Below, one piece after another: positions 25,818 to 34,480 of a stretch of 38,274 bases of DNA (positions within the stretch are counted from its first letter, which is position 1; each line of letters starts with the position of its first letter). The notes beneath the pieces were generated by a model, which saw only the letters and a list, made by a program, of their open reading frames with translations, had not been told where the DNA came from and ran no database searches. The position numbers were made by a program, and so were the translations under genes. Location of the stretch: contig WTFU01000050.1 in NCBI GenBank assembly GCA_011523945.1, positions 1 to 38,274 on the forward strand, given 5' to 3'. Origin of the DNA: Mariniblastus sp. (GTDB taxonomy: Bacteria; Planctomycetota; Planctomycetia; Pirellulales; Pirellulaceae).

Positions 25818-26789
25818 CTATTTTTCCAAAACATACGCAAAGATTAACGGAGCGACGATTGAGGCATCGGAGTTAATCATGAACCGCGGTGTGTCAGCTG
25901 CCAACTTACACCAGGTGATTTTTTCATTGGGCACAGCGCCGGAGTAAGAACCATAAGAAGTGGTTGAGTCTGAGATTTGAGCGAAGTACTGCCAGAGTCG
26001 AATATCTTTTTTCAAGTCTTGAATGATCGTTGGAACGGCACAGATTGCAAAGTCTCCGGCGATTCCGCCCGCGATTTGGAAAAATCCAATTGGAGCGTTA
26101 GCATCCGTTTCTAAATACCAGTTCACGAGATGCTCCATTTGTTCGGTACCTGATCGTAGTGCATGGTGTGATTTGATTTTCTTTTCAATGCACCTCGCGG
26201 CGAAGATATTCCCAAGTGTTGAATCTTCGAAGCCCGGTGAGTAAACCGGAATCTGTTTTTCATAAGCTGCCAAAAGCCAGGAATTAGCCGGATCGATCTG
26301 AAAGTGAGATCCAAGTACACCGGTTTCAAACAGTTTGTAAAAAACCTCGAAGGGAAACAGGCTTGCTCCGTTGTTGGCATTCTCGGCGCAAATGGACATG
26401 AAATTTTCTTCAATATGCCGCATCACGGTTTCCGGAATACATGTATCAGTGACCCGGTTAAACCCTTCCTCGAGGAGCGCTGTTTCATCGCTCGGTGAAA
26501 GGTCCCGATAGTTAGGGACTACTCGATATTCATCGTGGGCGACCAAATTAAAGACATCTTCTTCTAAATTGGCGCCGGTGCAGGAGATGGCGTGAACTTT
26601 GTCCATACGGATCATCTCGGCCAGCGAAATGCCGAGTTCTGCCGTACTCATGGCCCCCGCCAGGCTGACCAGCATTTTCCCACCTGAGGCGAGATGTTCT
26701 TTATAGCCTCGCGCGGCGGCGACCGTTTCTCTAGCATTGAAATGTAGGAAATTCTGGTCAAGAAAATCAGAAATGGGAGAATTCGACAT
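25818..26789 (-). CDS. Deoxyhypusine synthase-like enzyme
   Basis: 323 residues from the ATG at 26789 (MSNSPISDFLDQNF); the upstream extension to 26855 has no features. Deoxyhypusine synthase family: LVSLAGAMSTAELG, ISCTGANLEEDVFNL (NAD-binding), VYSPGFEDSTLG, and the catalytic-lysine segment ITWCKLAADTPRF (Lys about 295) followed by NSDASIVAPLIFAY. The eukaryotic enzyme transfers an aminobutyl group from spermidine to a lysine of eIF5A. Bacteria lack eIF5A, and known bacterial relatives act on free polyamines, such as homospermidine formation from putrescine. This window also encodes the putrescine pathway AguA/AguB. The exact reaction is an inference. Confidence 0.88.
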   Translation of the reverse strand: MSNSPISDFLDQNFLHFNARETVAAARGYKEHLASGGKMLVSLAGAMSTAELGISLAEMIRMDKVHAISCTGANLEEDVFNLVAHDEYRVVPNYRDLSPSDETALLEEGFNRVTDTCIPETVMRHIEENFMSICAENANNGASLFPFEVFYKLFETGVLGSHFQIDPANSWLLAAYEKQIPVYSPGFEDSTLGNIFAARCIEKKIKSHHALRSGTEQMEHLVNWYLETDANAPIGFFQIAGGIAGDFAICAVPTIIQDLKKDIRLWQYFAQISDSTTSYGSYSGAVPNEKITWCKLAADTPRFMINSDASIVAPLIFAYVLEK

Positions 26790-27133
26790 GGCAGTGACTT
26801 TTTTGGGGAGAGTGCGTTTAGGGAGCAGGTTTGAGGTTCCCGCGATCCAGCACAAGTTCGTTGAATCCTTGTTGGCTCGCGGGGAAAACGTCGTTTGTTG
26901 TATCAGTTTCTTGTTGTACCAAAAACTGATTATTGGGGGTGTACAAATGAAACAACAAGTTGCATCCTAGCGACACGATGCAAAAATGCATCAACCGTAA
27001 ATTGCTGAAATTTCCGAAAAAACTGGGGATTTCCGACGAATTAAGCCTGGTTCAGGCTTCGGCACCAAGTTTGCAATTGGAGCGGTAGAAGCCTTTTTCA
27101 TTATTCCCGATAAATTTTTCGAAGAAACAAACA
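26790..27133. other. 344-bp divergent spacer with overlapping dyads
   Basis: No gene seen. TTGCATC (26960-26966) can pair with GATGCAA (26977-26983); the same GATGCA (26977-26982) can instead pair with TGCATC (26987-26992) around loop AAAA. A further dyad ATCAGTTT and AAACTGAT lies upstream (about 26900-26930). It holds the promoters of the deoxyhypusine-synthase-like gene and the gene at 27134. Confidence 0.5.
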
Positions 27134-27964
27134 ATGCACGCCAGTCAACTCGCAGAACTTGGAAGTTGGATCTCACTTCATGCTGGTAATTTTATTTACG
27201 GCGAAAATCATCAGCCTTCACTTGCCGCGACCAATTATTGGACGGCATCCAAGGTAAGGCTTCAGCGATGGGTTTCGGCATTAAAGATGTTTGAGCAGGA
27301 TTTCGCCAATCGTGATTCTGAGCATGACCCCTGGCCAGCATTTGAGATTGTCGTGCAAGAAATTTTACTTTCGGAATTGCTGACACGAGTGTGGTCGGCG
27401 ACGGTAATTACACACGACTGGTACCATCAACAAGATGAAATGCATGGAGTGGCTCATTCTGTTCATGTAGCCCACATCGAAGCTAAGAACCGGGCGATTC
27501 GAATTTTGCTTCATGCCCGCCCTGAAAATGAAGCGGTATTTGATCGATTGAATCGACTGCGGCGTCGAGTTGAACGTTGGACAGATATGTTTTTAGGACA
27601 GCTTCCCAATGGGGAAAAAGCTTCAGTTTTTGGTTTTGACCGTAATCGTGTACTCGATTTCAGTCGCGAACAGGACGATGCATTGGAGGCCGAAATCATA
27701 ATGCGTCAACGGGTGATTGCCGCTTCTTTTTCGGTCGACGTTGTTCGAGACCAAACACCTTATTCCGCCAATCCAGATCTCAATCGCGAGTTGGCAGCCG
27801 GGATCTTAGACTTTTTCACCGCGGATCGATTCGATTCAAACAGTATGCCGAAATCAACCAGAATGATCTGGATGGAAAAAGCTCAAATCGATACTCAGTT
27901 GTTGCTCGACGAACTAGTTGAATTTGAAACCGAGGCAGAGCAGCCTCGTTTTTCTCTCCAGTAA
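27134..27964 (+). CDS. Conserved hypothetical protein
   Basis: 276 residues, no signal peptide or membrane segment, rich in Trp, His and Arg. I do not recognise the family. Long helical segments dominate (SKVRLQRWVSALKMFEQDF, then EIVVQEILLSELLTRVWSA, then RLNRLRRRVERWTDMFLGQL). Conserved-looking phrases include THDWYHQQDEMHGVAHSVHV and WMEKAQIDTQLLLDELVEFE. The helical and His/Asp-rich character would suit a metal-dependent or membrane-associated soluble protein but gives no specific function. A 14-bp tandem repeat straddles its stop codon. Confidence 0.8.
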   Translation: MHASQLAELGSWISLHAGNFIYGENHQPSLAATNYWTASKVRLQRWVSALKMFEQDFANRDSEHDPWPAFEIVVQEILLSELLTRVWSATVITHDWYHQQDEMHGVAHSVHVAHIEAKNRAIRILLHARPENEAVFDRLNRLRRRVERWTDMFLGQLPNGEKASVFGFDRNRVLDFSREQDDALEAEIIMRQRVIAASFSVDVVRDQTPYSANPDLNRELAAGILDFFTADRFDSNSMPKSTRMIWMEKAQIDTQLLLDELVEFETEAEQPRFSLQ

Positions 27965-27981
27965 AGCCTCTCCAGTAAAGC
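27954..27981. repeat. Perfect 14-bp tandem repeat at a stop codon
   Basis: CTCTCCAGTAAAGC occurs twice in a row (27954-27967 and 27968-27981). The stop codon TAA of the hypothetical gene (27962-27964) is inside the first copy, so the second copy is untranslated. It lies in the 35-bp gap between convergent genes. Confidence 0.9.
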
Positions 27982-27999
27982 AAGACGCTGGACTTTACC

Positions 28000-28998
28000 T
28001 TATGCACGCTGGGCTAGAATCAGGCCCCAGTAATAAGGGGTTGCGGGTAAATGAGCGAATTGAACTTGCGCAAATCCACTCGACCGCAACTCACTTTCAA
28101 GCGCCAGTGGGTCGTGCAGACGTCCCTGGGAAGAGCGTAACCCTAATTCGAGATTAAAAATGGCCAGGTTTTTGTCGCCACTCTCCTGTCCGGGGAAGAC
28201 GTCGACGATGGCGAATTCTCTGTCAGGTTTTACAAGTTTGTGAACCTGGCTGAAAAGTCTTTGGCAGGAACCTAAAGTCATTCGATGAATTTGGCCGGCG
28301 ATTAATACCAAGTCAAAGGAATCATTTTGAATTTCTTGAATGGAGTCAAGGTCGAGTATATTTTCGGCTTCGACGTAAGTAACGTTGTGTTCCGCCCCGA
28401 CATTTTCAATCGTTTTACGGGCTCTTTGAATTCCAATCGGACGGTCGAGAAGCGTGATTTTTGCTCCCGGATCTGAGTGGGTTAGGGTTGCTGAGAAGAT
28501 TGCTGAGCCGCACCCAATTTCGAGAATTCGCAAATCTTTTCTGGATTTCCCGATATCGAGTGCTTGAGTCGCAATCATGGCGGTTGGCGTAAGAGTCCAC
28601 TCTTCGCTGGTTTTGTTGGCGATGTAATCAATGTCCTCTACCGGGACCTCATCGCACACCGGAAGCGGAGCGCCGGTTTTGGTATGGAGCACGAGGTGTT
28701 TCCAGTATTCGTCGCCAAAATCGTAAAAACGATCCGGGATCAACCTTGCAATTGAAGAGAGTGCATAATCATCGCCGTATTTTTCTACGAGTTCGGTTTT
28801 TGCAACAACATCTAACAACCGGGCGAGTGCTTCGGGGTGTGCCCCCAGTTCATCAGCGAGTTGCGCAGCGGTTCGCTGGCCATTGCGAAGCGCGTTGATA
28901 ACGCCGAGTTCGACGGCTGCACGAATTGCGTGAGAAAGTGCATTTCGATGCTGGAGAGAGATAAAATCTTCAAGTGTTTTCTGTTGTGAACTGGACAT
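28000..28998 (-). CDS. O-methyltransferase-type SAM methyltransferase
   Basis: 332 residues with an N-terminal winged-helix dimerisation domain (AAVELGVINALRNGQRTAAQLADELGAHPEALARLLDVV-type pattern at about 25-70) and a C-terminal class I methyltransferase domain. Motif I is RILEIGCGSAIFSATL, motif II KITLLDRP, and FDLVLIAGQIHRM the motif IV region. This layout matches plant/bacterial small-molecule O-methyltransferases (Methyltransf_2-like). The typical catalytic His in the C-terminal helix could not be assigned. It converges on the hypothetical gene at 27134 and diverges from the CxxCH dehydrogenase gene, with starts about 50 bp apart. Substrate unknown. Confidence 0.88.
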   Translation of the reverse strand: MSSSQQKTLEDFISLQHRNALSHAIRAAVELGVINALRNGQRTAAQLADELGAHPEALARLLDVVAKTELVEKYGDDYALSSIARLIPDRFYDFGDEYWKHLVLHTKTGAPLPVCDEVPVEDIDYIANKTSEEWTLTPTAMIATQALDIGKSRKDLRILEIGCGSAIFSATLTHSDPGAKITLLDRPIGIQRARKTIENVGAEHNVTYVEAENILDLDSIQEIQNDSFDLVLIAGQIHRMTLGSCQRLFSQVHKLVKPDREFAIVDVFPGQESGDKNLAIFNLELGLRSSQGRLHDPLALESELRSSGFAQVQFAHLPATPYYWGLILAQRA

Positions 28999-29036
28999 TG
29001 TTTCCTTTCTGTTTCAAACTGTATTCCACACGTTCG

Positions 29037-29042
29037 GGAGGA
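29037..29042 (+). promoter_or_regulatory. Shine-Dalgarno site
   Basis: GGGAGG lies 8 nt before the ATG at 29051 and supports that start over the internal ATG at 29072. Confidence 0.65.
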
Positions 29043-29050
29043 CTTTATCA

Positions 29051-31618
29051 ATGCCACTCAGGTTAATATCTATGATTATTCAATATGCACCGGTCAAATT
29101 TGTGTTTGCGAGAAGCCAAAACAATGTTTTCTTTGGCATGCTGTTGGTCTTTTTATTGGTCGCTTTCAATTTAGAGACTGCTCAGGCTCAGACTACCCGA
29201 GCAGAGGACTTGAAATTGCCACTCGGTTTTCAGGCTGAGCTGTTGTATAGCGTGCCCGGTGAACGAGGTTCGTGGGTTTCGATGACTTCGGATCCACAAG
29301 GGCGATTAATTGCGTCCGATCAGTACGGAAAACTTTATCGGATTACTCCCGGTGCCGGAGATTCGTCTAAGGTCGAACCAATTGATTTGAGTATCGGTTT
29401 CGCGCAGGGCTTATTGTGTGCATTTGACAGTTTGTATGTCGTCTCTTACGGAATTAGTCCTCCAAAAGTAAAAAAGGGTGAAAAACCGGGTAAGAAGATA
29501 GAAGCAAAGCCTGCCGGTTTATATCGTGTCCGGGATACCAATCAAGATGACCAATATGACAGTGTTGAATTACTGCGCGAGTTTGTTGGGAAGTCGGAAC
29601 ATGGTCCTCATGCGGTGATCCTTAGTCCGGATAAGAAGTCACTTTATATTTGTGCTGGAAATGCCACAAAAATTCCCAACCCTGAAACGACGCGTGTCCC
29701 CAAATTATGGAAAGAAGATCAGGTGCTCAATCGCCTGCCTGATGCCCGAGGGCACGCTGCGGGACGACTTGCGCCAGGAGGATGGATTTGCAAAACGGAT
29801 CCGGATGGTAAGTCATTTGAGTTGGTAGCGATGGGGTTTCGTAACGAATACGACATTGCCTTTGATCCCAACGGTGAGTTGTTTACCTATGATGCGGACA
29901 TGGAGTGGGATGTTGGGCTTCCCTGGTACAGACCGACAAGAGTTTGCCACGTTGTTAGCGGAGGTGAGTTTGGCTGGAGGCATGGGTCGGGGAAGTGGCC
30001 CGAGTATTATCCCGACAGTGTTCCTCCAGTATTGAATATTGGTCCGGGTAGTCCAACGGGCATCGTGTTTGGAACCGGTGCGAAATTTCCAGCCGATTAT
30101 CAAAATGCGTTGTTCATCTCTGACTGGAGTTACGGCATGATTTATGCCGTGCGAATGTCTGCCAACGGCTCAACTTATCGCGCTACCAAAGAAAAGTTTT
30201 GTTCCGCGCCGGCTTTGCCTGTGACGGATCTAGTCATTAATCCTGTAGATGGTGCCATGTATTTTTTGGTGGGTGGCCGTCGTTCTCAATCGGCTCTCTA
30301 CCGCGTTACCTATGTGGGTGACAAGTCGGTTGCGCCCGCCGTTTACCCCGAGCTTGACGATGCGGTCGCTGTTAGGCGAAAGCTGGAGTCATTTCATATT
30401 CCAGGTGCTGTCGTAGACTGGCCGTTGGTCTGGGAAAAGCTGGCGGATCCCGATCGAATGATTCGCTATGCGGCGCGAACAGCGCTGGAGTTGCAGGATT
30501 TTGATAAGTGGCAGGATCCTTTTGCGGCAACTCAACCACAACGTGTGTTGGAGTTAATGACAGCGGTTGCGCGATGTGGTGATGAACAGAACCAGGCAAA
30601 GGTAATTGAGCAACTTGCGAAGCTAGATTGGAATCAACTTTCGAGAGAGCAGAGGCTTCATTTGATACGCGTTTATGGGTTGACGCTTTGCCGATTGGGT
30701 GCGCCTACTGAGTCAACGCAAGCGTCTATTCGAAGTTTAGCTCAGCATTTCCCGGCTGAGGATGAACAATTGGATCGCGAATTGGCCAAGTTGTTAGTCG
30801 CCGTCAAAGCAGAAGAAGTGACCGCCAAAATCGTCGACAAATTGTTGACGCCCAGCGCCCAGGAGCCGCAAATCGCTTACGCGATGATTTTGAGCGACGC
30901 ACAAACCGGCTGGGATAATGCGCTTAGAGAAAAGTATTTTCGCTGGTTTGTAGAATCCGCAAAAACGAAAGGTGGTAATTCGTTTGGTGGATACATCAAC
31001 AACATCAAGAAATACGCGGTCGAAAAGTTGTCGAATCAGGAGAAAAAAGATTTAGCAGAGGTGTTGGCATTGAAGCCAGAAATCAGCGATCCGTACGCTG
31101 ACCTGAAGGCAAGGCCAGTCGTCAAGAAATGGGGAATGGATGATTTCATGGATGATGACAAAACGATGTTTGCGAATCGAGATCTTGAAAATGGAAAGAA
31201 AATGTTCGCGCTTGCAACGTGTTATAAATGCCATCGAATGGAAGGGCAGGGCGGGATTGTCGGTCCTGACTTGACTCCCGCCGGGCATCGCTTTAGTACT
31301 CGCGATTTAATTGAGACCATCGTTGATCCGAGTAAAGAAATTTCGGATCAATATGAGGCAACGATTTTCCAGCTCGATGACGGCACCATGGTTACCGGGA
31401 GGGTCGCGAATCTAAACGGCAATCGATACATGGTTCAGGAGAATATGATTGACCCGGGAAGATTTACCAATGTCCAGGTCGATCAAATTGAAGTGATGAA
31501 GCCTTCTAAAACCTCGATGATGCCAACAGGGTTGCTTGATACTTTGACAAGAAGCGAAATTCTCGATTTGTTAGCTTATATGAAATCGGTTGGAAAGCGG
31601 GCTGCTGGCGAGCAATAA
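29051..31618 (+). CDS. PVC-type CxxCH haem-binding dehydrogenase
   Basis: 855 residues. The N-terminus has a hydrophobic signal segment (FFGMLLVFLLVAFNLE) then AQAQTT. The first ~400 residues form a beta-propeller with repeated W/F-G-x-G blades and PxGxxxxY signatures (SDWSYGMIYAVR, GSPTGIVFGTG), like glucose/sorbosone-type dehydrogenases. A helical HEAT-like middle follows, then a C-terminal cytochrome c-like domain with the haem site CYKCH (Cys724, Cys727, His728), FSTRDLIETIVDPSKEIS and a final MKSVGK. The type is characteristic of planctomycetes and is usually considered a membrane-associated periplasmic redox enzyme. Substrate unknown. Confidence 0.95.
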   Translation: MPLRLISMIIQYAPVKFVFARSQNNVFFGMLLVFLLVAFNLETAQAQTTRAEDLKLPLGFQAELLYSVPGERGSWVSMTSDPQGRLIASDQYGKLYRITPGAGDSSKVEPIDLSIGFAQGLLCAFDSLYVVSYGISPPKVKKGEKPGKKIEAKPAGLYRVRDTNQDDQYDSVELLREFVGKSEHGPHAVILSPDKKSLYICAGNATKIPNPETTRVPKLWKEDQVLNRLPDARGHAAGRLAPGGWICKTDPDGKSFELVAMGFRNEYDIAFDPNGELFTYDADMEWDVGLPWYRPTRVCHVVSGGEFGWRHGSGKWPEYYPDSVPPVLNIGPGSPTGIVFGTGAKFPADYQNALFISDWSYGMIYAVRMSANGSTYRATKEKFCSAPALPVTDLVINPVDGAMYFLVGGRRSQSALYRVTYVGDKSVAPAVYPELDDAVAVRRKLESFHIPGAVVDWPLVWEKLADPDRMIRYAARTALELQDFDKWQDPFAATQPQRVLELMTAVARCGDEQNQAKVIEQLAKLDWNQLSREQRLHLIRVYGLTLCRLGAPTESTQASIRSLAQHFPAEDEQLDRELAKLLVAVKAEEVTAKIVDKLLTPSAQEPQIAYAMILSDAQTGWDNALREKYFRWFVESAKTKGGNSFGGYINNIKKYAVEKLSNQEKKDLAEVLALKPEISDPYADLKARPVVKKWGMDDFMDDDKTMFANRDLENGKKMFALATCYKCHRMEGQGGIVGPDLTPAGHRFSTRDLIETIVDPSKEISDQYEATIFQLDDGTMVTGRVANLNGNRYMVQENMIDPGRFTNVQVDQIEVMKPSKTSMMPTGLLDTLTRSEILDLLAYMKSVGKRAAGEQ

Positions 31619-31642
31619 GTTCACGGGGCGAACGAACAAATG

Positions 31643-32263
31643 CTATTTCTTCGGCGATCCGGCCGGTTTTAATTCAAACCGTTCGGTCGTTCTGGAATAA
31701 CCTCGTCCGCCCATGCGCCCAATGGTATCCAATTTAGATGGATCTATTTTTTGATCGTGGTCTAGGATATTATCCGCGATATTCATTAAGACAATTTTGC
31801 CAATGATAACATTCGCTGCGAGCGGCCCCTCTCCGACCGGGACAATCTGGATGACTTTGCATTCAAACTGAATCGGGGATTCCAAGACGCCGGGAGGCTG
31901 TACTTTTTGGCTGGGGACGGGGTTAAGTCCGACTTCGTTAAACTCACTCGTTTCATATTGAAAGTCGCCAGCCGTTTCAGACATTGGCTGGGCAATTGAG
32001 AACGGCACGACGTTGACGACAAATTCTCCGTTGGCGCGGATGTTGATCAGCGTATCTTTGGGGGAACCGTCTGGTCGGTTGACTGGCGAGAACATCAGGG
32101 CTGCGGGTGAGCTGCAGATTCCGTTGAAATAACTGAAGGGAGCAAGGTTGGTCACTCCCGCTGGCGAGATGGTAGATACCCAGGCAATCGGTCGTGGCGT
32201 AATAGCGCGAATCATCGTTGAGTAAACAAATGATGCCGACTCGGCTTCGGGGTCAATTAACAT
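31643..32263 (-). CDS. Flavin reductase-like domain protein
   Basis: 206 residues of the FMN-binding flavin reductase-like/split-barrel family. The N-terminal TPRPIAWVSTISPAGVTNLAPFSYF is the family signature, and NGEFVVNVVPFSIAQPMSET is the second conserved part; LESPIQFECKVIQIVPVG completes the barrel. Such proteins bind FMN and reduce flavin or another substrate with NAD(P)H. It lies 57 bp downstream of the homogentisate dioxygenase gene on the same strand, so a shared transcript is possible. A catabolic link is inferred only from position. Confidence 0.88.
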   Translation of the reverse strand: MLIDPEAESASFVYSTMIRAITPRPIAWVSTISPAGVTNLAPFSYFNGICSSPAALMFSPVNRPDGSPKDTLINIRANGEFVVNVVPFSIAQPMSETAGDFQYETSEFNEVGLNPVPSQKVQPPGVLESPIQFECKVIQIVPVGEGPLAANVIIGKIVLMNIADNILDHDQKIDPSKLDTIGRMGGRGYSRTTERFELKPAGSPKK

Positions 32264-32320
32264 AATTCCAAATTTACGAAACGGTTCAGTGTTTTTGAGT
32301 CCATCGGGAAATTGCTTGGT

Positions 32321-33490
32321 TTAGAGCCAGCTCATGGGATAGCTTGGATCATCCATTTCCATCGCTTGTTGTGTGAGGAAAAGAGGACGGTCAGTGTCGT
32401 ACATAACGGCCATTTCGTTTGTGAAATCCATGCCCATGCTTTTCATGATGGTTCCCGGGTGTGGGCCGTGAGGAATTCCGCCGGGATGGAGTGTCATGCT
32501 GCCTATGTCAACTCCCTTACGTGAACCAAATTCGCCGTCGACGTAGTACAGGACTTCATCAGCTTCGACGTTGCTGTGGACGTATGGGACTTTAACTGCC
32601 TTGGGATGGTGATCGAGATGCCTTGGTGCGAATGTGCAAATCACAAACCCTCTCATCTCGAATGTCTGTTGGTAAGGAGGAGGCAGGTGGAGGGTGCCAG
32701 TGAGCGGTTCAAAATCCCAGGCATTGAAAGTATAGGGGTAGAGAAAGCCGTCCCAGCCGACGACGTCGAATGGATTATTGGCCATAACGACACGCGTTAG
32801 TTGACTTCCATTTTTAATGAGGATCGATGTTTCGACTTCTTCGTCCTGGGTATCAAGCTCAATGGGGCTGTGAAAATCTCGCTCGCTGTAGGGCGAACCG
32901 AGGAGCATCTGCCCGTCTTGATTGAGGTATTGCTGCGGGATCCGAACGGGTCCGTTGCTTTCGATGATTAAATGGTCTTCTACCGAAATGGAATCGCTGA
33001 CAATGCGGTAATTGCAGGTCCTCGGAATGACGCAGTAGTCCCCGCGGCGGTAAGGGAGTCGCCCATACGTGGTTTCGATATACCCTTGGCCATGATGAAT
33101 AAAGATGATTTCATCGGCAGCTGCATTTCGGTAAATCTCTGCCTGTTGTCGGTCGGGTCGGACGCGGTAAGCGGTAAGATCTTCGTTGAACATCATGGGG
33201 ATGCGGTCGGTTACCGGGTCACCACCTCTGACGAGGTTTCCGGATTTTATGTGGTGATGTCTCAGTTCTTGATCTGCGCAAGGCTTCACTTCGATTTTAC
33301 CGACAGTCTTCGTTGAGATGACGCGTGTTGGAGGTCGGCGATGGTAAAGGATGCTATAGACGCGATCGAATCCCTGAGTCGTGACAACATGTTCATAGAA
33401 CAGTCCCTCATTCAAATAGCTTTCGCCCAGATTTTCAAATTGCATGTGGCGTTTAGCGGGAATTTCCCCGAGGCGGCGGTAGCTAGGCAT
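32321..33490 (-). CDS. hmgA: Homogentisate 1,2-dioxygenase
   Basis: Fe(II)-dependent dioxygenase that opens the ring of homogentisate to maleylacetoacetate in tyrosine/phenylalanine catabolism. 389 residues, somewhat shorter than the common 430-445. Bicupin: the N-terminal cupin has EIIFIHHGQGYIET; the C-terminal one has VPYVHSNVEADEVLYYVDG and MTLHPGGIPHGPHPG. His305, an acidic residue at 309-312 and His341 are the likely iron ligands. DVVGWDGFLYPYTFNAWDFEP is a long family signature. The start at 33490 is the only reasonable ATG in frame. Confidence 0.92.
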   Translation of the reverse strand: MPSYRRLGEIPAKRHMQFENLGESYLNEGLFYEHVVTTQGFDRVYSILYHRRPPTRVISTKTVGKIEVKPCADQELRHHHIKSGNLVRGGDPVTDRIPMMFNEDLTAYRVRPDRQQAEIYRNAAADEIIFIHHGQGYIETTYGRLPYRRGDYCVIPRTCNYRIVSDSISVEDHLIIESNGPVRIPQQYLNQDGQMLLGSPYSERDFHSPIELDTQDEEVETSILIKNGSQLTRVVMANNPFDVVGWDGFLYPYTFNAWDFEPLTGTLHLPPPYQQTFEMRGFVICTFAPRHLDHHPKAVKVPYVHSNVEADEVLYYVDGEFGSRKGVDIGSMTLHPGGIPHGPHPGTIMKSMGMDFTNEMAVMYDTDRPLFLTQQAMEMDDPSYPMSWL

Positions 33491-33721
33491 AACGACAAAC
33501 CGTTAAAAAAATGGGTTACTAGACAGGGATCGATTCACACTTAGAGAATCAGTTTTTAAAGAATTGCCTCAAAACTTTTTGGACTATTCTACTCATCGAC
33601 TGGATCAAAACCCGGAATTTATCTTGGTTCGCGGGAATTGGCAACTTGGTCAATGGTCTGTAAGGTAACACAATCGAACGTCGATCCGAATTTGAAGTTC
33701 CAATTATTGGACAGCTGGCTT

Positions 33722-34447
33722 ATGAATCTCGAAGCAAATCAAAATCCAGTATGCCTGGTGACGGGCGGGAGTAGCGGAATTGGCTTGGCGACGGCCTTAC
33801 TTTTCGCCGAAAAAGGCTACGAGATAGCGATTTGCGGAAGACGTGAATCGAATCTGCTGGAGGCCAAGCGTTCGATAGACGCAATTTTGGGCGATCGCGA
33901 GTGTTATACGATGGTGGCTGATCTGGAAAATACTGTGCGGGCTCGCGAGGTGGCGGCAGAGACGATCAGTCGATTTGGGCGAATTGATCTGTTGGTTAAT
34001 AATGCTGCTGCATCACCGCTTGCGCCGTTCCATGAAATATCCCCGGAGACTTTTGAGGCGACTATCAATACGAATGTCAGAAGCTTGTTTTATCTTACGC
34101 AGGTGATTTGGAAAAAAATGCGAGACCAGCGAGCGGGAGTGATCGTTAATATTTCATCACTTTCAGCGGTTGACCCCTTCGACGGGTTGGGGTTTTACGG
34201 AGCTTGCAAAGCGTGGATGGATTTGATGACACAGGCCCTTGCCAGCGAAGGTGCGGATTTAGGGTTAAGAGTTTGCTCTATTCGACCTGGTGCGGTGGAA
34301 ACTCCGATGCTTCGACGGCTGTTTCCTGATTTTCCATCTGAGCAATGTGTTCAACCTCGCAGGATTGCGGAAACGGTTTGGGGGTGTGTTTCCGAACCAG
34401 AGAACTACCCAAGCGGCGAGGCTTTTACCGTTACGGATCAACCTTAG
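33722..34447 (+). CDS. Short-chain dehydrogenase/reductase
   Basis: 241 residues of the classical SDR family from the ATG at 33722; the frame back to 33638 adds residues outside the fold. NAD(P)-binding TGGSSGIG, NNAA (LLVNNAAASP), the Ser of VNISSLSAVDPF, the Tyr-x-x-x-Lys of FYGACKAW, and the IRPGAVETPM loop are all present. GRRESN after the second strand suggests NADP preference, an inference from the basic residues. It is followed by the PTPS gene 33 bp downstream. Substrate unknown. Confidence 0.93.
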   Translation: MNLEANQNPVCLVTGGSSGIGLATALLFAEKGYEIAICGRRESNLLEAKRSIDAILGDRECYTMVADLENTVRAREVAAETISRFGRIDLLVNNAAASPLAPFHEISPETFEATINTNVRSLFYLTQVIWKKMRDQRAGVIVNISSLSAVDPFDGLGFYGACKAWMDLMTQALASEGADLGLRVCSIRPGAVETPMLRRLFPDFPSEQCVQPRRIAETVWGCVSEPENYPSGEAFTVTDQP

Positions 34448-34480
34448 TTTTTTCTTATTCACGAAAGCAATAAAAGTTGC

